DNA of 64,000 bases from positions 1,488,001 through 1,552,000 of the forward strand of contig NZ_JAUSWJ010000001.1 of the NCBI RefSeq assembly GCF_030815145.1, read 5' to 3'. A program made the position numbers and the translations under genes. This DNA comes from Kaistia geumhonensis (GTDB lineage: Bacteria > Pseudomonadota > Alphaproteobacteria > Rhizobiales > Kaistiaceae). The notes under the pieces are model-generated. The model searched no databases. It saw only the letters and a list, made by a program, of their open reading frames with translations, and had not been told where the DNA came from. This document shows positions 8,015 to 15,419 of the stretch, one piece after another; positions within the stretch are counted from its first letter, which is position 1, and each line of letters opens with the position of its first letter.

Positions 8015-8392
8015 TCAGCCGCGACGGGCGCGGTCGATATTGAGGATGTCGCCAGAGCGCGCGCTCACCGTGACGCGCAGCGCGCGGCCACGACGATCGG
8101 CACCTTCGACCACCCAGACGGGACCGCGGCGATCGACGCCCCAGGTCTCGACCACGCCGGCCGCGCGGGCGATGCGCCGCGCCTCGCGCGGGCCGACGCC
8201 GCGATTGTCATAGGCGCCGCGGCCCGGTCCGTTGTCCCACTGCGCAGGTGGCGGCGGGGGCACACGGTCCGGCATGGGCGGGGCGATGCGCACGCCGCCC
8301 TCGTCGATGATGATGCCCTGGGCGCTCGCACCGCCAGCCGTCAGCAGGCTGGCGGCTACCATGGCAGCGCCAGCGAAAGCCTTGAACTTCAT
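8015..8392 (-). CDS. Small secreted protein with PepSY-like C-terminal half
   Basis: A 125-residue exported protein. The signal peptide is MKFKAFAGAAMVAASLLT followed by AGGASA, with likely cleavage after ASA near residue 24. A Pro-rich linker (MPDRVPPPPPAQW) follows. The C-terminal region reads EARRIARAAGVVETWGVDRRG and later ALRVTVSARSGDILNIDR, the pattern of a PepSY-like fold (helix, then strands ending in a G-x-I/V turn). The ATG at 8392 is chosen because AAAGGAGAAA lies just upstream and the signal peptide starts there. Role is unknown; PepSY domains often inhibit or chaperone periplasmic enzymes. Confidence 0.75.
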   Translation of the reverse strand: MKFKAFAGAAMVAASLLTAGGASAQGIIIDEGGVRIAPPMPDRVPPPPPAQWDNGPGRGAYDNRGVGPREARRIARAAGVVETWGVDRRGPVWVVEGADRRGRALRVTVSARSGDILNIDRARRG

Positions 8393-8482
8393 GGCGTTTC
8401 TCCTTTGGGTCGGAGCGGCCACAAGGCCGTCCTTCGGAGAGTTGAACGCCGGCGCGGCGGTTTTCGTTCCGCTTCCTGATTG

Positions 8483-9220
8483 TCAAACCATACGCATGCT
8501 CATGCCGCCGTCGACAACCAGTGTCTCGCCGGTGATGAACGGGTTGGTCAGAAGCTCCACCGCCGCGGTGGCGACATTGTCGGCCGTGCCGAAACGGTGG
8601 AGGGGAATGCGGTTGTCGAGATTGTTCTTGCGCGCTTCCGGCGTCATCGCGGCATGGAAGCGTGTCTCGATGATGCCCGGGCAGATCGTGTTGACGCGGA
8701 TGTTCTCGTGGCCATGGTCGCGGGCGAGCGCCCGGCCCATCTGCGGCAGCGCCCCCTTCACCGTCTGGTAGGCGACCGTGCCGGGGCAACCGCGCAGGCC
8801 CGCGACCGAGGAGACGAGCAGCACCGCGCCGCCGCGGACCGCCAGCGCCGAATGCGCCGCACGGAAGAGATGGAACGGCGCGTGGACATGGACGCGGAAG
8901 GCGTCCTCCCAGGCCTCGGGCGTCAGCGCCAGCGCCGTCCCCGGGACAGCGCCGCCCGCCGCCGGCACGAGATAGTCGATCCGACCGAACGCCTCCATCG
9001 CGGCTTCGACGAGCCGCGCGGCACTTGCCGGATCGGCGGCGTCCGCGGCCTCGAACCGGGCGCGCTCGCCGAGCTCGGCAAGAAGCGCCTCCACCTCGTC
9101 GTCGCGATGACGGCCCGAGAGCAGCAGATCGACGCCCCGCGCCGCCAGCTGCCGCGCAATGGCGGCGCCGATGCCGCGCGTCCCGCCCGTGATGATCGCC
9201 GCTTCGCGTTCGCCGGCCAT
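8483..9220 (-). CDS. SDR family oxidoreductase
   Basis: A 245-residue classical short-chain dehydrogenase/reductase. It has the cofactor motif TGGTRGIGAAIA (about 11-22), the structural AAG motif, the catalytic Ser in LLVSSVAG and the catalytic YxxxK as YQTVK. The C-terminal signature NPFITGETLVVDGGMS is typical. The acidic or basic residue deciding NAD versus NADP cannot be called with confidence. The start at 9220 has GGAGGAC 4 bases upstream; longer in-frame starts lack this. It is downstream of the GFA gene on the same strand. Substrate unknown. Confidence 0.86.
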   Translation of the reverse strand: MAGEREAAIITGGTRGIGAAIARQLAARGVDLLLSGRHRDDEVEALLAELGERARFEAADAADPASAARLVEAAMEAFGRIDYLVPAAGGAVPGTALALTPEAWEDAFRVHVHAPFHLFRAAHSALAVRGGAVLLVSSVAGLRGCPGTVAYQTVKGALPQMGRALARDHGHENIRVNTICPGIIETRFHAAMTPEARKNNLDNRIPLHRFGTADNVATAAVELLTNPFITGETLVVDGGMSMRMV

Positions 9221-9287
9221 GATTCGTCCTCCCGCTTGTTGTCTGGCTGCCTTATCGGTGCAGCCTTTGCCGTCCGGGTCCAGCCCC

Positions 9288-9743
9288 TCAGCTGGCCGCG
9301 AAGCTCCGATAGGCGGCGAGCAGGTCGCCGAATTCCTCCATCGGCGGGAAGCTCTCATAGGAGCGCACGGCCGGGGTCGTCGCCCAGGGCAGCTTTTCCT
9401 TGGTCACCGTCTCGATGAAGGGCACGAACCAGGACGGGTCGTCGAGCATGGTCGGGCGGACATTGACGAAGGGCATCATTTCGGCGCGCGTGAACATCCA
9501 CGACATGCACCAGGCGCAGAAGTGATGCTGCAGCTCGCCATGCATGCCGCCGATCACCGTCTCGCCGGCGATGACCTCGAAGCCCTCCGGCGGCACGGCG
9601 GCGGTGAGCGAGAAGGCCGAGGACGACATCTTCTGGCAGCCGGTGCAGTGGCAGGCGGCGGTGAAGAGCGGCGGCGCGGTGATGCGGAAGCGGACGCGGT
9701 TGCAGCGGCATCCGCCTTCGGCTGGAAGCTTCGGCGTCGGCAT
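9288..9743 (-). CDS. GFA (glutathione-dependent formaldehyde-activating)-like zinc-binding protein
   Basis: A 151-residue single-domain GFA/CENP-V fold protein. The zinc ligands are visible as GGCRCNRVRF (C-x-C), CHCTGCQ (C-x-C-x-x-C) and CAWC. In this family one structural and one labile zinc site are expected. The founding member helps formaldehyde react with glutathione, but most relatives have no proven activity. It lies divergent to glutamate-cysteine ligase, which makes a glutathione link attractive but unproven. The start at 9743 is supported by GGGAGGATCCG directly upstream. Confidence 0.85.
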   Translation of the reverse strand: MPTPKLPAEGGCRCNRVRFRITAPPLFTAACHCTGCQKMSSSAFSLTAAVPPEGFEVIAGETVIGGMHGELQHHFCAWCMSWMFTRAEMMPFVNVRPTMLDDPSWFVPFIETVTKEKLPWATTPAVRSYESFPPMEEFGDLLAAYRSFAAS

Positions 9744-9879
9744 CGGATCCTCCCTTTTTCCGGGCCAAGTGCTAGCAGACGCACACTGGTCGCGGAAGCG
9801 CGACAGGACGGTCATCCGCTTTCTTGCCGACGCACCGGCGCGTCGCTAATGTGCCGCGCCAACCACCCCCGGAGTTCCC

Positions 9880-11250
9880 ATGGCCCGCGATGTAACCGAT
9901 TCAACGATCGTCGAATCCCGCGACGATCTCATCGGGACGCTGGCCTCGGGCTGCAAGCCGGAGGCGGCGTGGCGCATCGGCACCGAACACGAGAAGTTCG
10001 GCTTCTACCGCGACGACCTGACGCCCGTTCCGTATGACGGGCCGCGGGGAATCGAGAAGATCCTCCGCCTGATGGAGGGCCTGCTCGGCTGGCAGCCGAT
10101 CGAGGATCGCGGCCGCATCATCGGCCTTGTCGATCCGGTCGGCGGCGGCGCGATCTCGCTGGAGCCCGGCGGGCAGTTCGAGCTTTCCGGCGCGCCGCTT
10201 GAGACCATCCACCAGACCTGCCGCGAGCTGCACGCCCATCTTGCACAGGTGCGCGAATGCGCCGAGCCGCTCGGCATCGGCTTCATCGGCCTCGGCACCT
10301 CGCCAATCTGGTCGCTGGCCGAGACGCCGGTGATGCCGAAGTCGCGCTACGAGATCATGGCGCGCTACATGCCGAAGGTCGGCACGCGCGGCCTCGACAT
10401 GATGTTCCGGACCTCGACGGTTCAGGTCAATCTCGACTTCGCCTCCGAAGCCGACATGGTGAAGAAGATGCGCGTCTCGCTCGCGCTGCAGCCGGTCGCG
10501 ACTGCGCTCTTCGCCAATTCGCCCTTCATGGACAACGACGCCAACGGGCTACTGTCGAACCGGGCCGAGATCTGGCGCGACACCGACAACCAGCGCTCGG
10601 GCCTGATCCCCTTCGTCTTCGACGAGGGTTTCGGCTTCGAGACCTATGTCGAATGGGCGCTCGACGTGCCGATGTATTTCGTGAAGCGCGGCGACATCTA
10701 TCACGACGTGGCGGGCCAGTCCTTCCGCGACCTGCTCGCCGGCCGACTTCCGGGGCTTCCCGGCGAGCGGGCGACGCTGTCGGACTGGAACAACCATCTG
10801 ACGACGCTCTTCCCCGATGTCCGCCTCAAGAAATACATCGAGATGCGCGGCGCCGATGCCGGGCCGTGGCGCACGCTGACCGCCCTCCCCGCCCTCTGGG
10901 TCGGCCTTCTCTATGACAGCGTTGCCCTCGACGCGGCCTGGGATCTCGTGCGCGACTTCACGGCCGAGGAGCGCCAGGCGCTGCGCGACGGCGTGCCCCG
11001 CCTCGGGCTGAAGACGCCGTTCCGGAACGGCACCGTGCAGCCGATCGCGGCGGCGATGGTGGAGATCGCCAGCGGCGGCCTCGCGCGGCGCGGCCGCAAG
11101 AACAGCGAGGGCTTCGACGAGCGCATCTATCTGCAGCCGCTCGAGGAGACCGTCGCCAGCGGCATGACGCCCGCCGAGCGTCTGCTCGCCGCCTATCGCT
11201 CCGATTGGCAGGGCGATATCGGCGAAGTATTCAGAAGACACGCCTATTGA
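9880..11250 (+). CDS. gshA: Glutamate-cysteine ligase (plant/alphaproteobacterial type)
   Basis: A 456-residue class II (plant-type) glutamate-cysteine ligase, which makes gamma-glutamylcysteine in the first step of glutathione synthesis. Diagnostic stretches are RIGTEHEKFGFY (28-39), SLEPGGQFELSGAP (96-109), DMMFRTSTVQVNLDF and the C-terminal LQPLEE. This type is found in plants and many alphaproteobacteria in place of the E. coli GshA family. The GGAG in front of the ATG sets the start. gshB is not in the window. It stands as a single gene, divergent from the GFA gene and followed 55 bp later by a universal stress protein gene. Confidence 0.92.
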   Translation: MARDVTDSTIVESRDDLIGTLASGCKPEAAWRIGTEHEKFGFYRDDLTPVPYDGPRGIEKILRLMEGLLGWQPIEDRGRIIGLVDPVGGGAISLEPGGQFELSGAPLETIHQTCRELHAHLAQVRECAEPLGIGFIGLGTSPIWSLAETPVMPKSRYEIMARYMPKVGTRGLDMMFRTSTVQVNLDFASEADMVKKMRVSLALQPVATALFANSPFMDNDANGLLSNRAEIWRDTDNQRSGLIPFVFDEGFGFETYVEWALDVPMYFVKRGDIYHDVAGQSFRDLLAGRLPGLPGERATLSDWNNHLTTLFPDVRLKKYIEMRGADAGPWRTLTALPALWVGLLYDSVALDAAWDLVRDFTAEERQALRDGVPRLGLKTPFRNGTVQPIAAAMVEIASGGLARRGRKNSEGFDERIYLQPLEETVASGMTPAERLLAAYRSDWQGDIGEVFRRHAY

Positions 11251-11305
11251 TTGAGATGCGAGGCGGCCCGGGGGGTCGCGCCGGCATCGACCATGGAGGC
11301 CCGTC

Positions 11306-12133
11306 GTGGACATCAAGGACATCACCGTCGTCGTCGATCAGCGCGGGAGCCGTCCGGCCCTGCCGATCGCGATCGATCTCGCCAACCGGCTCGGTGGCCA
11401 CCTGACCGGCCTCACGCTGGTCTATGATCCGGTCGTGCCCGGCTATGCCGTCGCCCCGGTGCCGGTCGATTTCATGATCAGCGCCCGCGACGAGGCGATC
11501 AAGGGCGCCAAGACCGCCGAAGCAGCGTTCCTGGCCGCGGTCGGAACGGGCGGTCTCACCGCCGAGACGAGGCAGGTCGAGATCATCTCGGCCGGCGGCC
11601 TCGACGAGGTCGTGCACGAACTGCGCCTCGCCGATCTCGTGATCGTCGCGCAGGACGACCCCGACCAGCCCGAGCCGGTGCGCGAGGCGCTGATCGAATC
11701 CGTGCTGTTCCATGCCGGCGCCCCGCTTCTCATCGTGCCGCGCAAGGATGCGCCCGCCAGCCTTTCGCTCGACCGCGTCGTCATCGCCTGGGACGGCACC
11801 ATCACCGCCGCCCGCGCGGTGCGCTCGGCCCTGCCCTTCCTCGGCGCCGCCAAGGCGGTCGACATCGTGATCGTCGACGACGGCAAGGAGCTGCCGACCG
11901 GCCAGCGCGTCACCGGCTACCTGAAGCGCCACGGCATCGAGGCGACCGTCCACACGCTGCCCAATCCGCACAAGGATGTCGCCGGCGTGCTGCGCGAGCA
12001 GGCGGCGTCGAGCGGCGCCGGGCTCATCGTCATGGGCGCCTATGGCCATAGCCGGCTGCTCGAATGGATCCTCGGCGGGGCGACCCGCGGCATGCTGCGC
12101 AAGCAGACTGTCCCGATCCTGATGGCGCACTAG
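11306..12133 (+). CDS. Universal stress protein (UspA family)
   Basis: A 275-residue protein with two Usp-like halves. The N-terminal half (1-145) is divergent. The C-terminal half keeps RVVIAWDGT at its start and the nucleotide-binding pattern GAYGHSRLLEWILGGATRG (G-x2-G-x9-G-[ST]), so ATP binding is plausible there. It begins with GTG at 11306, 6 bases after GGAGG. Such tandem Usp proteins respond to stress and are cytoplasmic. It lies 55 bp after gshA in the same direction, possibly co-transcribed. Confidence 0.88.
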   Translation: MDIKDITVVVDQRGSRPALPIAIDLANRLGGHLTGLTLVYDPVVPGYAVAPVPVDFMISARDEAIKGAKTAEAAFLAAVGTGGLTAETRQVEIISAGGLDEVVHELRLADLVIVAQDDPDQPEPVREALIESVLFHAGAPLLIVPRKDAPASLSLDRVVIAWDGTITAARAVRSALPFLGAAKAVDIVIVDDGKELPTGQRVTGYLKRHGIEATVHTLPNPHKDVAGVLREQAASSGAGLIVMGAYGHSRLLEWILGGATRGMLRKQTVPILMAH

Positions 12134-12169
12134 CACCATCCCTTTCGCGACGATTTGACGAAAGCCCGC

Positions 12170-12193
12170 GGCGGCCCGATCATGAGGGCCGCC
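12170..12193 (+). other. Stem-loop in the leader of the DUF937-like gene
   Basis: GGCGGCCC (12170-12177) pairs perfectly with GGGCCGCC (12186-12193) around an 8-base loop. It ends 14 bp before the ATG at 12208, immediately ahead of the AGGGAG ribosome-binding site. It may separate expression of the upstream stress-protein gene from the next gene. No T-run follows. Confidence 0.4.
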
Positions 12194-12207
12194 ACAGGGA
12201 GCCGACG

Positions 12208-12906
12208 ATGAAAACCTTCTTCGACATGATGCGGGAAGCCCAGCAGAGCGCTTTCGGCGCCATGATGCAGAAGGAATTCGGCCTCTCGGCCGAGCAGCAG
12301 GCCAAGGCCGTCGAGGCGATGATGCCCGCCTTCTGGCTCGGCCTGCGCAAGAACGCCGCCGATCCCTTCGGCGTCGCCGCCTTCTGGCAGTCGGTCGGCA
12401 CCGGTCCCTATCGCAGCTATTTCGACAATCCCTTCGCCGCGATGACGCCGAAGGCGATGGACGACGGCAACAACGTCCTCGAGAAGCTGTTCGGCTCGCC
12501 CGAGATCGCCCGGGCCGTGTCGCTGCAGGTCGAGGCGGCGACGGGCCTCGCGCAGGATGTCGTGCGGCGCATGATGCCGGTGGTCGCCAACATGATGATG
12601 GGCGGGTTGCAGCGGCAGAGCGAGCTCGCGGCCAATCCCTTCCTGCGCTTCATGCAGGACTTCGGCCAGCCCCCGCGCGAGAAGCCGCAGGCGAAGACGC
12701 CCGACCTTCCCTTCGTCGCGATGATGAACGCCTTTCTCGGCAAGCCGGCGGAGGCCGAGAAACAGCCGGAGCCCGAGGCCGGCGGTCCGATGACCAACGA
12801 GGAGGTGATCGACCGCCTGTTCGACGCCAATCGCAGCATGCAGGATGCGTATTGGAAGTCGATGCAGCGGATCTTCGATCAGTTTGCGCCGGAGAAGAAG
12901 GGCTGA
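12208..12906 (+). CDS. DUF937-like protein, possibly granule-associated
   Basis: A 232-residue protein rich in Met, Ala, Gln and Phe. The N-terminus MKTFFDMMREAQQSAFGAMM then KEFGLSAEQQAKAVEAMMPAF resembles the DUF937 repeat, where such helices pack together. A Pro/Glu-rich linker (about 165-195) precedes a C-terminal amphipathic helix ending DQFAPEKKG. Family members have no assigned function. The composition resembles phasin-like surface proteins, but I see no diagnostic phasin motif. AGGGAG upstream supports the ATG at 12208. A stem-loop follows the gene. Confidence 0.65.
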   Translation: MKTFFDMMREAQQSAFGAMMQKEFGLSAEQQAKAVEAMMPAFWLGLRKNAADPFGVAAFWQSVGTGPYRSYFDNPFAAMTPKAMDDGNNVLEKLFGSPEIARAVSLQVEAATGLAQDVVRRMMPVVANMMMGGLQRQSELAANPFLRFMQDFGQPPREKPQAKTPDLPFVAMMNAFLGKPAEAEKQPEPEAGGPMTNEEVIDRLFDANRSMQDAYWKSMQRIFDQFAPEKKG

Positions 12907-12911
12907 CCAAA

Positions 12912-12942
12912 CGAAAAAGGCCCGCCGGATGAACGGCGGGCC
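12912..12942 (-). terminator. Rho-independent terminator between the convergent DUF937-like and DUF1127 genes
   Basis: GGCCCGCCG (12919-12927) and CGGCGGGCC (12934-12942) form a 9-bp stem with loop GATGAA. On the minus strand the stem is followed by TTTTTCG, so it most clearly terminates the DUF1127 transcript coming from 13398. It lies only 12 bp past the plus-strand stop and may also stop that message. A second stem CCGACC/GGTCGG is at 12953-12972. Confidence 0.7.
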
Positions 12943-13047
12943 AAGTGCGGAACCGACCGGGGATCTGGTCGGCTCCGGCTGCAGGGAATGCGGACCGCCG
13001 AAGGCGGGCCGAAAGGGGTCGGCGGATCGGCGAAGCCGCCGCCGGGG

Positions 13048-13398
13048 TCAGCGCTTGACGCGGTAGCGGGCGCCGCCGGCGCGAAGCTCGGCGCCATGGG
13101 CGAGGCGCTCGCGCGCCTGGGCCTTCGCGGCGTAGCGCCGCTCGAGCGAGAGCATCGAAAGCTGCACCGAGGCATCCTCGTCGGCACGGACCGCGAGCGC
13201 GCTCGTCACGTCGCCCTGCGTCAGGCCGATATCGCGCAGCATGTGGTCGTCCCAGCCGAGCAGACGGGCAACCTGACGGCGGTTGTGCCAGACGCGGACG
13301 CGGGCGACAGCGGTTGCCGCCAGATGGACCACCACGGCTGCGATGCGATTGCGCGTCGGCCGCCGGGTTTCGGTCGTGAACGTCTCGAATGTCGTCAT
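13048..13398 (-). CDS. DUF1127 (YjiS-like) domain protein
   Basis: A 116-residue basic protein. The DUF1127 core is RRQVARLLGWDDHMLRDIGLTQGDV (about 50-74; the key part is LLGWDDHMLRDIGLT). In alphaproteobacteria small DUF1127 proteins are Arg-rich, and some have been tied to RNA binding and phosphate or carbon metabolism. Here the domain has an N-terminal hydrophobic helix (AAVVVHLAATAVARVRV) and a long C-terminal extension. GGAGGCAAGCC precedes the ATG at 13398. It is divergent from a LysR gene across an AT-rich control region. Confidence 0.8.
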   Translation of the reverse strand: MTTFETFTTETRRPTRNRIAAVVVHLAATAVARVRVWHNRRQVARLLGWDDHMLRDIGLTQGDVTSALAVRADEDASVQLSMLSLERRYAAKAQARERLAHGAELRAGGARYRVKR

Positions 13399-13497
13399 GG
13401 CTTGCCTCCATCGGCTGACGCGTCGAGGTCCTCCCGCTCTCCGGAAGGGGCTGCTCGCTGTGCGTCGTGGTAACAATCGAACATTGACCCATCCGCA

Positions 13498-13526
13498 TTG
13501 ATCATTCCAACGAATGTTTCTAATAT
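13498..13526 (+). promoter_or_regulatory. Candidate sigma-70 promoter for the LysR/CPT-like operon
   Basis: TTGATC (13498-13503) and TAATAT (13521-13526) are separated by exactly 17 bp in an unusually AT-rich patch. This would start transcription near 13533, about 150 bases before the LysR ATG. Assigned by pattern only. Confidence 0.45.
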
Positions 13527-13543
13527 CAGTCATTGGAATTGAT
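13501..13543. promoter_or_regulatory. Inverted repeat in the DUF1127-LysR spacer, candidate LysR binding site
   Basis: ATCATTCCAA (13501-13510) and TTGGAATTGAT (13533-13543) are inverted copies differing by one inserted base, with 22 bp between them. They lie in the divergent spacer and overlap the putative promoter. The wide spacing fits recognition and activation subsites of a LysR tetramer, but no classical T-N11-A box was required to find it. Confidence 0.4.
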
Positions 13544-13681
13544 GATGTTTCGGACGGTCAGCATCTGATGAATGACCGATGCCGGGACAGGCTTCCACCC
13601 GTTTCTTGCCGCGCTTTTGCGGCCTTATCGGGCGGATGCCCGCGATCGGGGCGATTGTGACGGAATTGTGAGGTATCGCAC

Positions 13682-14563
13682 ATGGCCATGATGCTGGATC
13701 TCGATCAGCTGCGCACCTTCATCGCCATCTGCGATACGGGCAGCTTCACCCGCGCCGCCGAGGTGGTGCACAAGACCCAGTCGGCCGTGTCGATGCAGAT
13801 GCGGCGGCTCGAGGAGCGGATCGGCAAGCCGATCTTCGGCCGCGACGGCCGCAGCGCCAAGCTGACGGAGGACGGCGAGCGGCTGCTCGGCTATGCGCGG
13901 CGGCTGATCCGCCTTTCGGACGAGACCGTCGCGGCCTTCGACGACGACGAGCTCTCCGGCCGCGTCCGCCTCGGCACGCCCGATGATTATGCCGATCGCT
14001 TCCTGCCCGAGATTCTCGCCCGCTTCTCGCGCTCCAATCCGCGCGTCGAGGTCACGGTGGTCTGCGAGCCGACGGTGCAGCTCGTCGAATGCGTGCGCAA
14101 TGGCTCGCTCGATCTCGCCATCGTCACCAATCACGAACTGACGCCGACGGCCGAGGTGGTGCGCCAGGAGCCGCTGCTCTGGGTGGTTTCCAACCATCAC
14201 CGCATCGAGGAAGAGGACGTGCTGCCGCTGGCGCTCGGCCGCGACACCTGCTGCTGGCGAAAGTCGGCGCAGGAAGCGCTGAACGGCACCGGCCGCCGCT
14301 TCCGCCTGCTCTATGCGAGCAACAATTCGACCGCGCTCGCCGCTGCCGTGCTGGCGGGCCTCGCGATCTCCGTCTTCCCGGAATCGGCGCTGCGTCCGGG
14401 CATGCGCGTCCTCGGCGAGGCCGAGGGCTTCCCCCGCCTCGCCCCCTGCCAGATCGCGCTTCTGCGCGCCGCCAACCGGCCCTCGACCGCGACCATCGAC
14501 GCGCTCGCCGAGCACATCATTTCCTCGCTCGACAATCTCTCGATGCGCATCGCGGCGGAATGA
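13682..14563 (+). CDS. LysR-family transcriptional regulator (LrhA-like)
   Basis: A 293-residue LysR regulator. The helix-turn-helix (residues 1-62) includes LDLDQLRTFIAICDTGSFTR and SAVSMQMRRLEERIGKPIF. The ligand domain follows (GRVRLGTPDDYADRFLPEIL). The sequence resembles the LrhA/HexA-like branch found divergent from small DUF1127 genes in rhizobia. Start choice among the ATGs at 13682, 13688 and 13691 is open; 13682 is used here. Its stop overlaps the start of the next gene (ATGA), so the two are translationally coupled. Confidence 0.88.
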   Translation: MAMMLDLDQLRTFIAICDTGSFTRAAEVVHKTQSAVSMQMRRLEERIGKPIFGRDGRSAKLTEDGERLLGYARRLIRLSDETVAAFDDDELSGRVRLGTPDDYADRFLPEILARFSRSNPRVEVTVVCEPTVQLVECVRNGSLDLAIVTNHELTPTAEVVRQEPLLWVVSNHHRIEEEDVLPLALGRDTCCWRKSAQEALNGTGRRFRLLYASNNSTALAAAVLAGLAISVFPESALRPGMRVLGEAEGFPRLAPCQIALLRAANRPSTATIDALAEHIISSLDNLSMRIAAE

Positions 14564-15195
14564 CAGCCGCCTCCCGGCCGGGCCGCATCCTCGTCCTCAA
14601 CGGGGCGCCGCGCTCGGGGAAGTCGACGCTCGTCGCCCTCGTGCGCGAGAAGTTGCCTGGCCGCTGGATCAATCTCGGCGTCGACATGCATATGGAGCGC
14701 ATGCTGCCGCCGCAGCTCCTGCCCGGCATCGGCCTCAGGCCGGGCGGCGAGCGGCCCGATCTCGAGCCCCTGCTGCCCCCGCTCTATGGCGCGCTCTACG
14801 AGTCGATCGCGGCGCACAGCCGCGCCGGCTTCGATGTCGTGGTCGACATCGCCCACCACGACGCCTATTCGCGCCCGCTCGGCATCCTGCCGGACTGCGC
14901 GCGCCGTCTCGCCGGCCTGCCGGTCCTCTTCGTCGGCCTGCGCTGCGCATTGCCCGAGATCATGGCGCGTCGCAACGCCTCCGATCCGGCGCGGGGCTAC
15001 GCGACCGCCACCGCCGAGGTGCCCGTCCCGCCACCGGTGCTCAAATGGCAGGAGGCGGTGCACGCCCACGGCCATTACGACCTCGAACTCGACACCGGCG
15101 CCCTCGCGCCCGAAGCCTGCCTCGCGGCCATCGCCGCGGCGCTCGCCCATCCGCCGGCCCGCCCCACCGCCTTCGAGCGTCTGGCGGCGGTCTGA
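14560..15195 (+). CDS. Chloramphenicol phosphotransferase-like P-loop kinase
   Basis: A 211-residue protein of the CPT-like P-loop family. It begins RILVLNGAPRSGKSTLVAL, with Walker A GAPRSGKST at 15-23 followed by GRWINLGVDMHMERMLP. DVVVDIAHHDAYS (about 95-107) gives the Walker-B-like strand and an Asp near the expected catalytic position. RRNASDPARGYA is an Arg-rich lid. The family phosphorylates small hydroxylated substrates; only some members act on chloramphenicol. Coupling to the LysR gene by ATGA overlap suggests that the regulator senses the same compound, which is unknown. Confidence 0.8.
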   Translation: MTAASRPGRILVLNGAPRSGKSTLVALVREKLPGRWINLGVDMHMERMLPPQLLPGIGLRPGGERPDLEPLLPPLYGALYESIAAHSRAGFDVVVDIAHHDAYSRPLGILPDCARRLAGLPVLFVGLRCALPEIMARRNASDPARGYATATAEVPVPPPVLKWQEAVHAHGHYDLELDTGALAPEACLAAIAAALAHPPARPTAFERLAAV

Positions 15196-15365
15196 GGCGC
15201 CGGATCGCGGCCCGTTCTCGAAGTCCGTAACCTTTCGCTGGCAGGTTCTCGAACTCCATGCCGCGAGAACTACGTAGCGGCAGGCAAGGCGAGATCAGGG
15301 GACGGACTTTACCGAAGATGCACGCGATCAGCGAAGCCGCACCGCACCATGAACGGACGGGAACC

Positions 15366-15388
15366 CTGTCCGCCGGACCTGCGGACAG
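15366..15388 (+). other. Stem-loop upstream of the histidine acid phosphatase gene
   Basis: CTGTCCGC (15366-15373) and GCGGACAG (15381-15388) form a perfect 8-bp stem with a 7-base loop, 31 bases before the chosen GTG start. A weaker inverted pair GTTCTCG/CGAGAAC occurs near 15245-15268. The 224-bp spacer otherwise shows nothing recognisable. Confidence 0.35.
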
Positions 15389-15419
15389 CGCCCGCAAAAG
15401 GCAGCGCGGCGGCAGGGAT

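Noticed and set aside
14560-15195. Antibiotic-resistance gene for chloramphenicol
   Set aside because: Family membership rests on the P-loop fold only. The setting is chromosomal, with no mobile element or other resistance genes.
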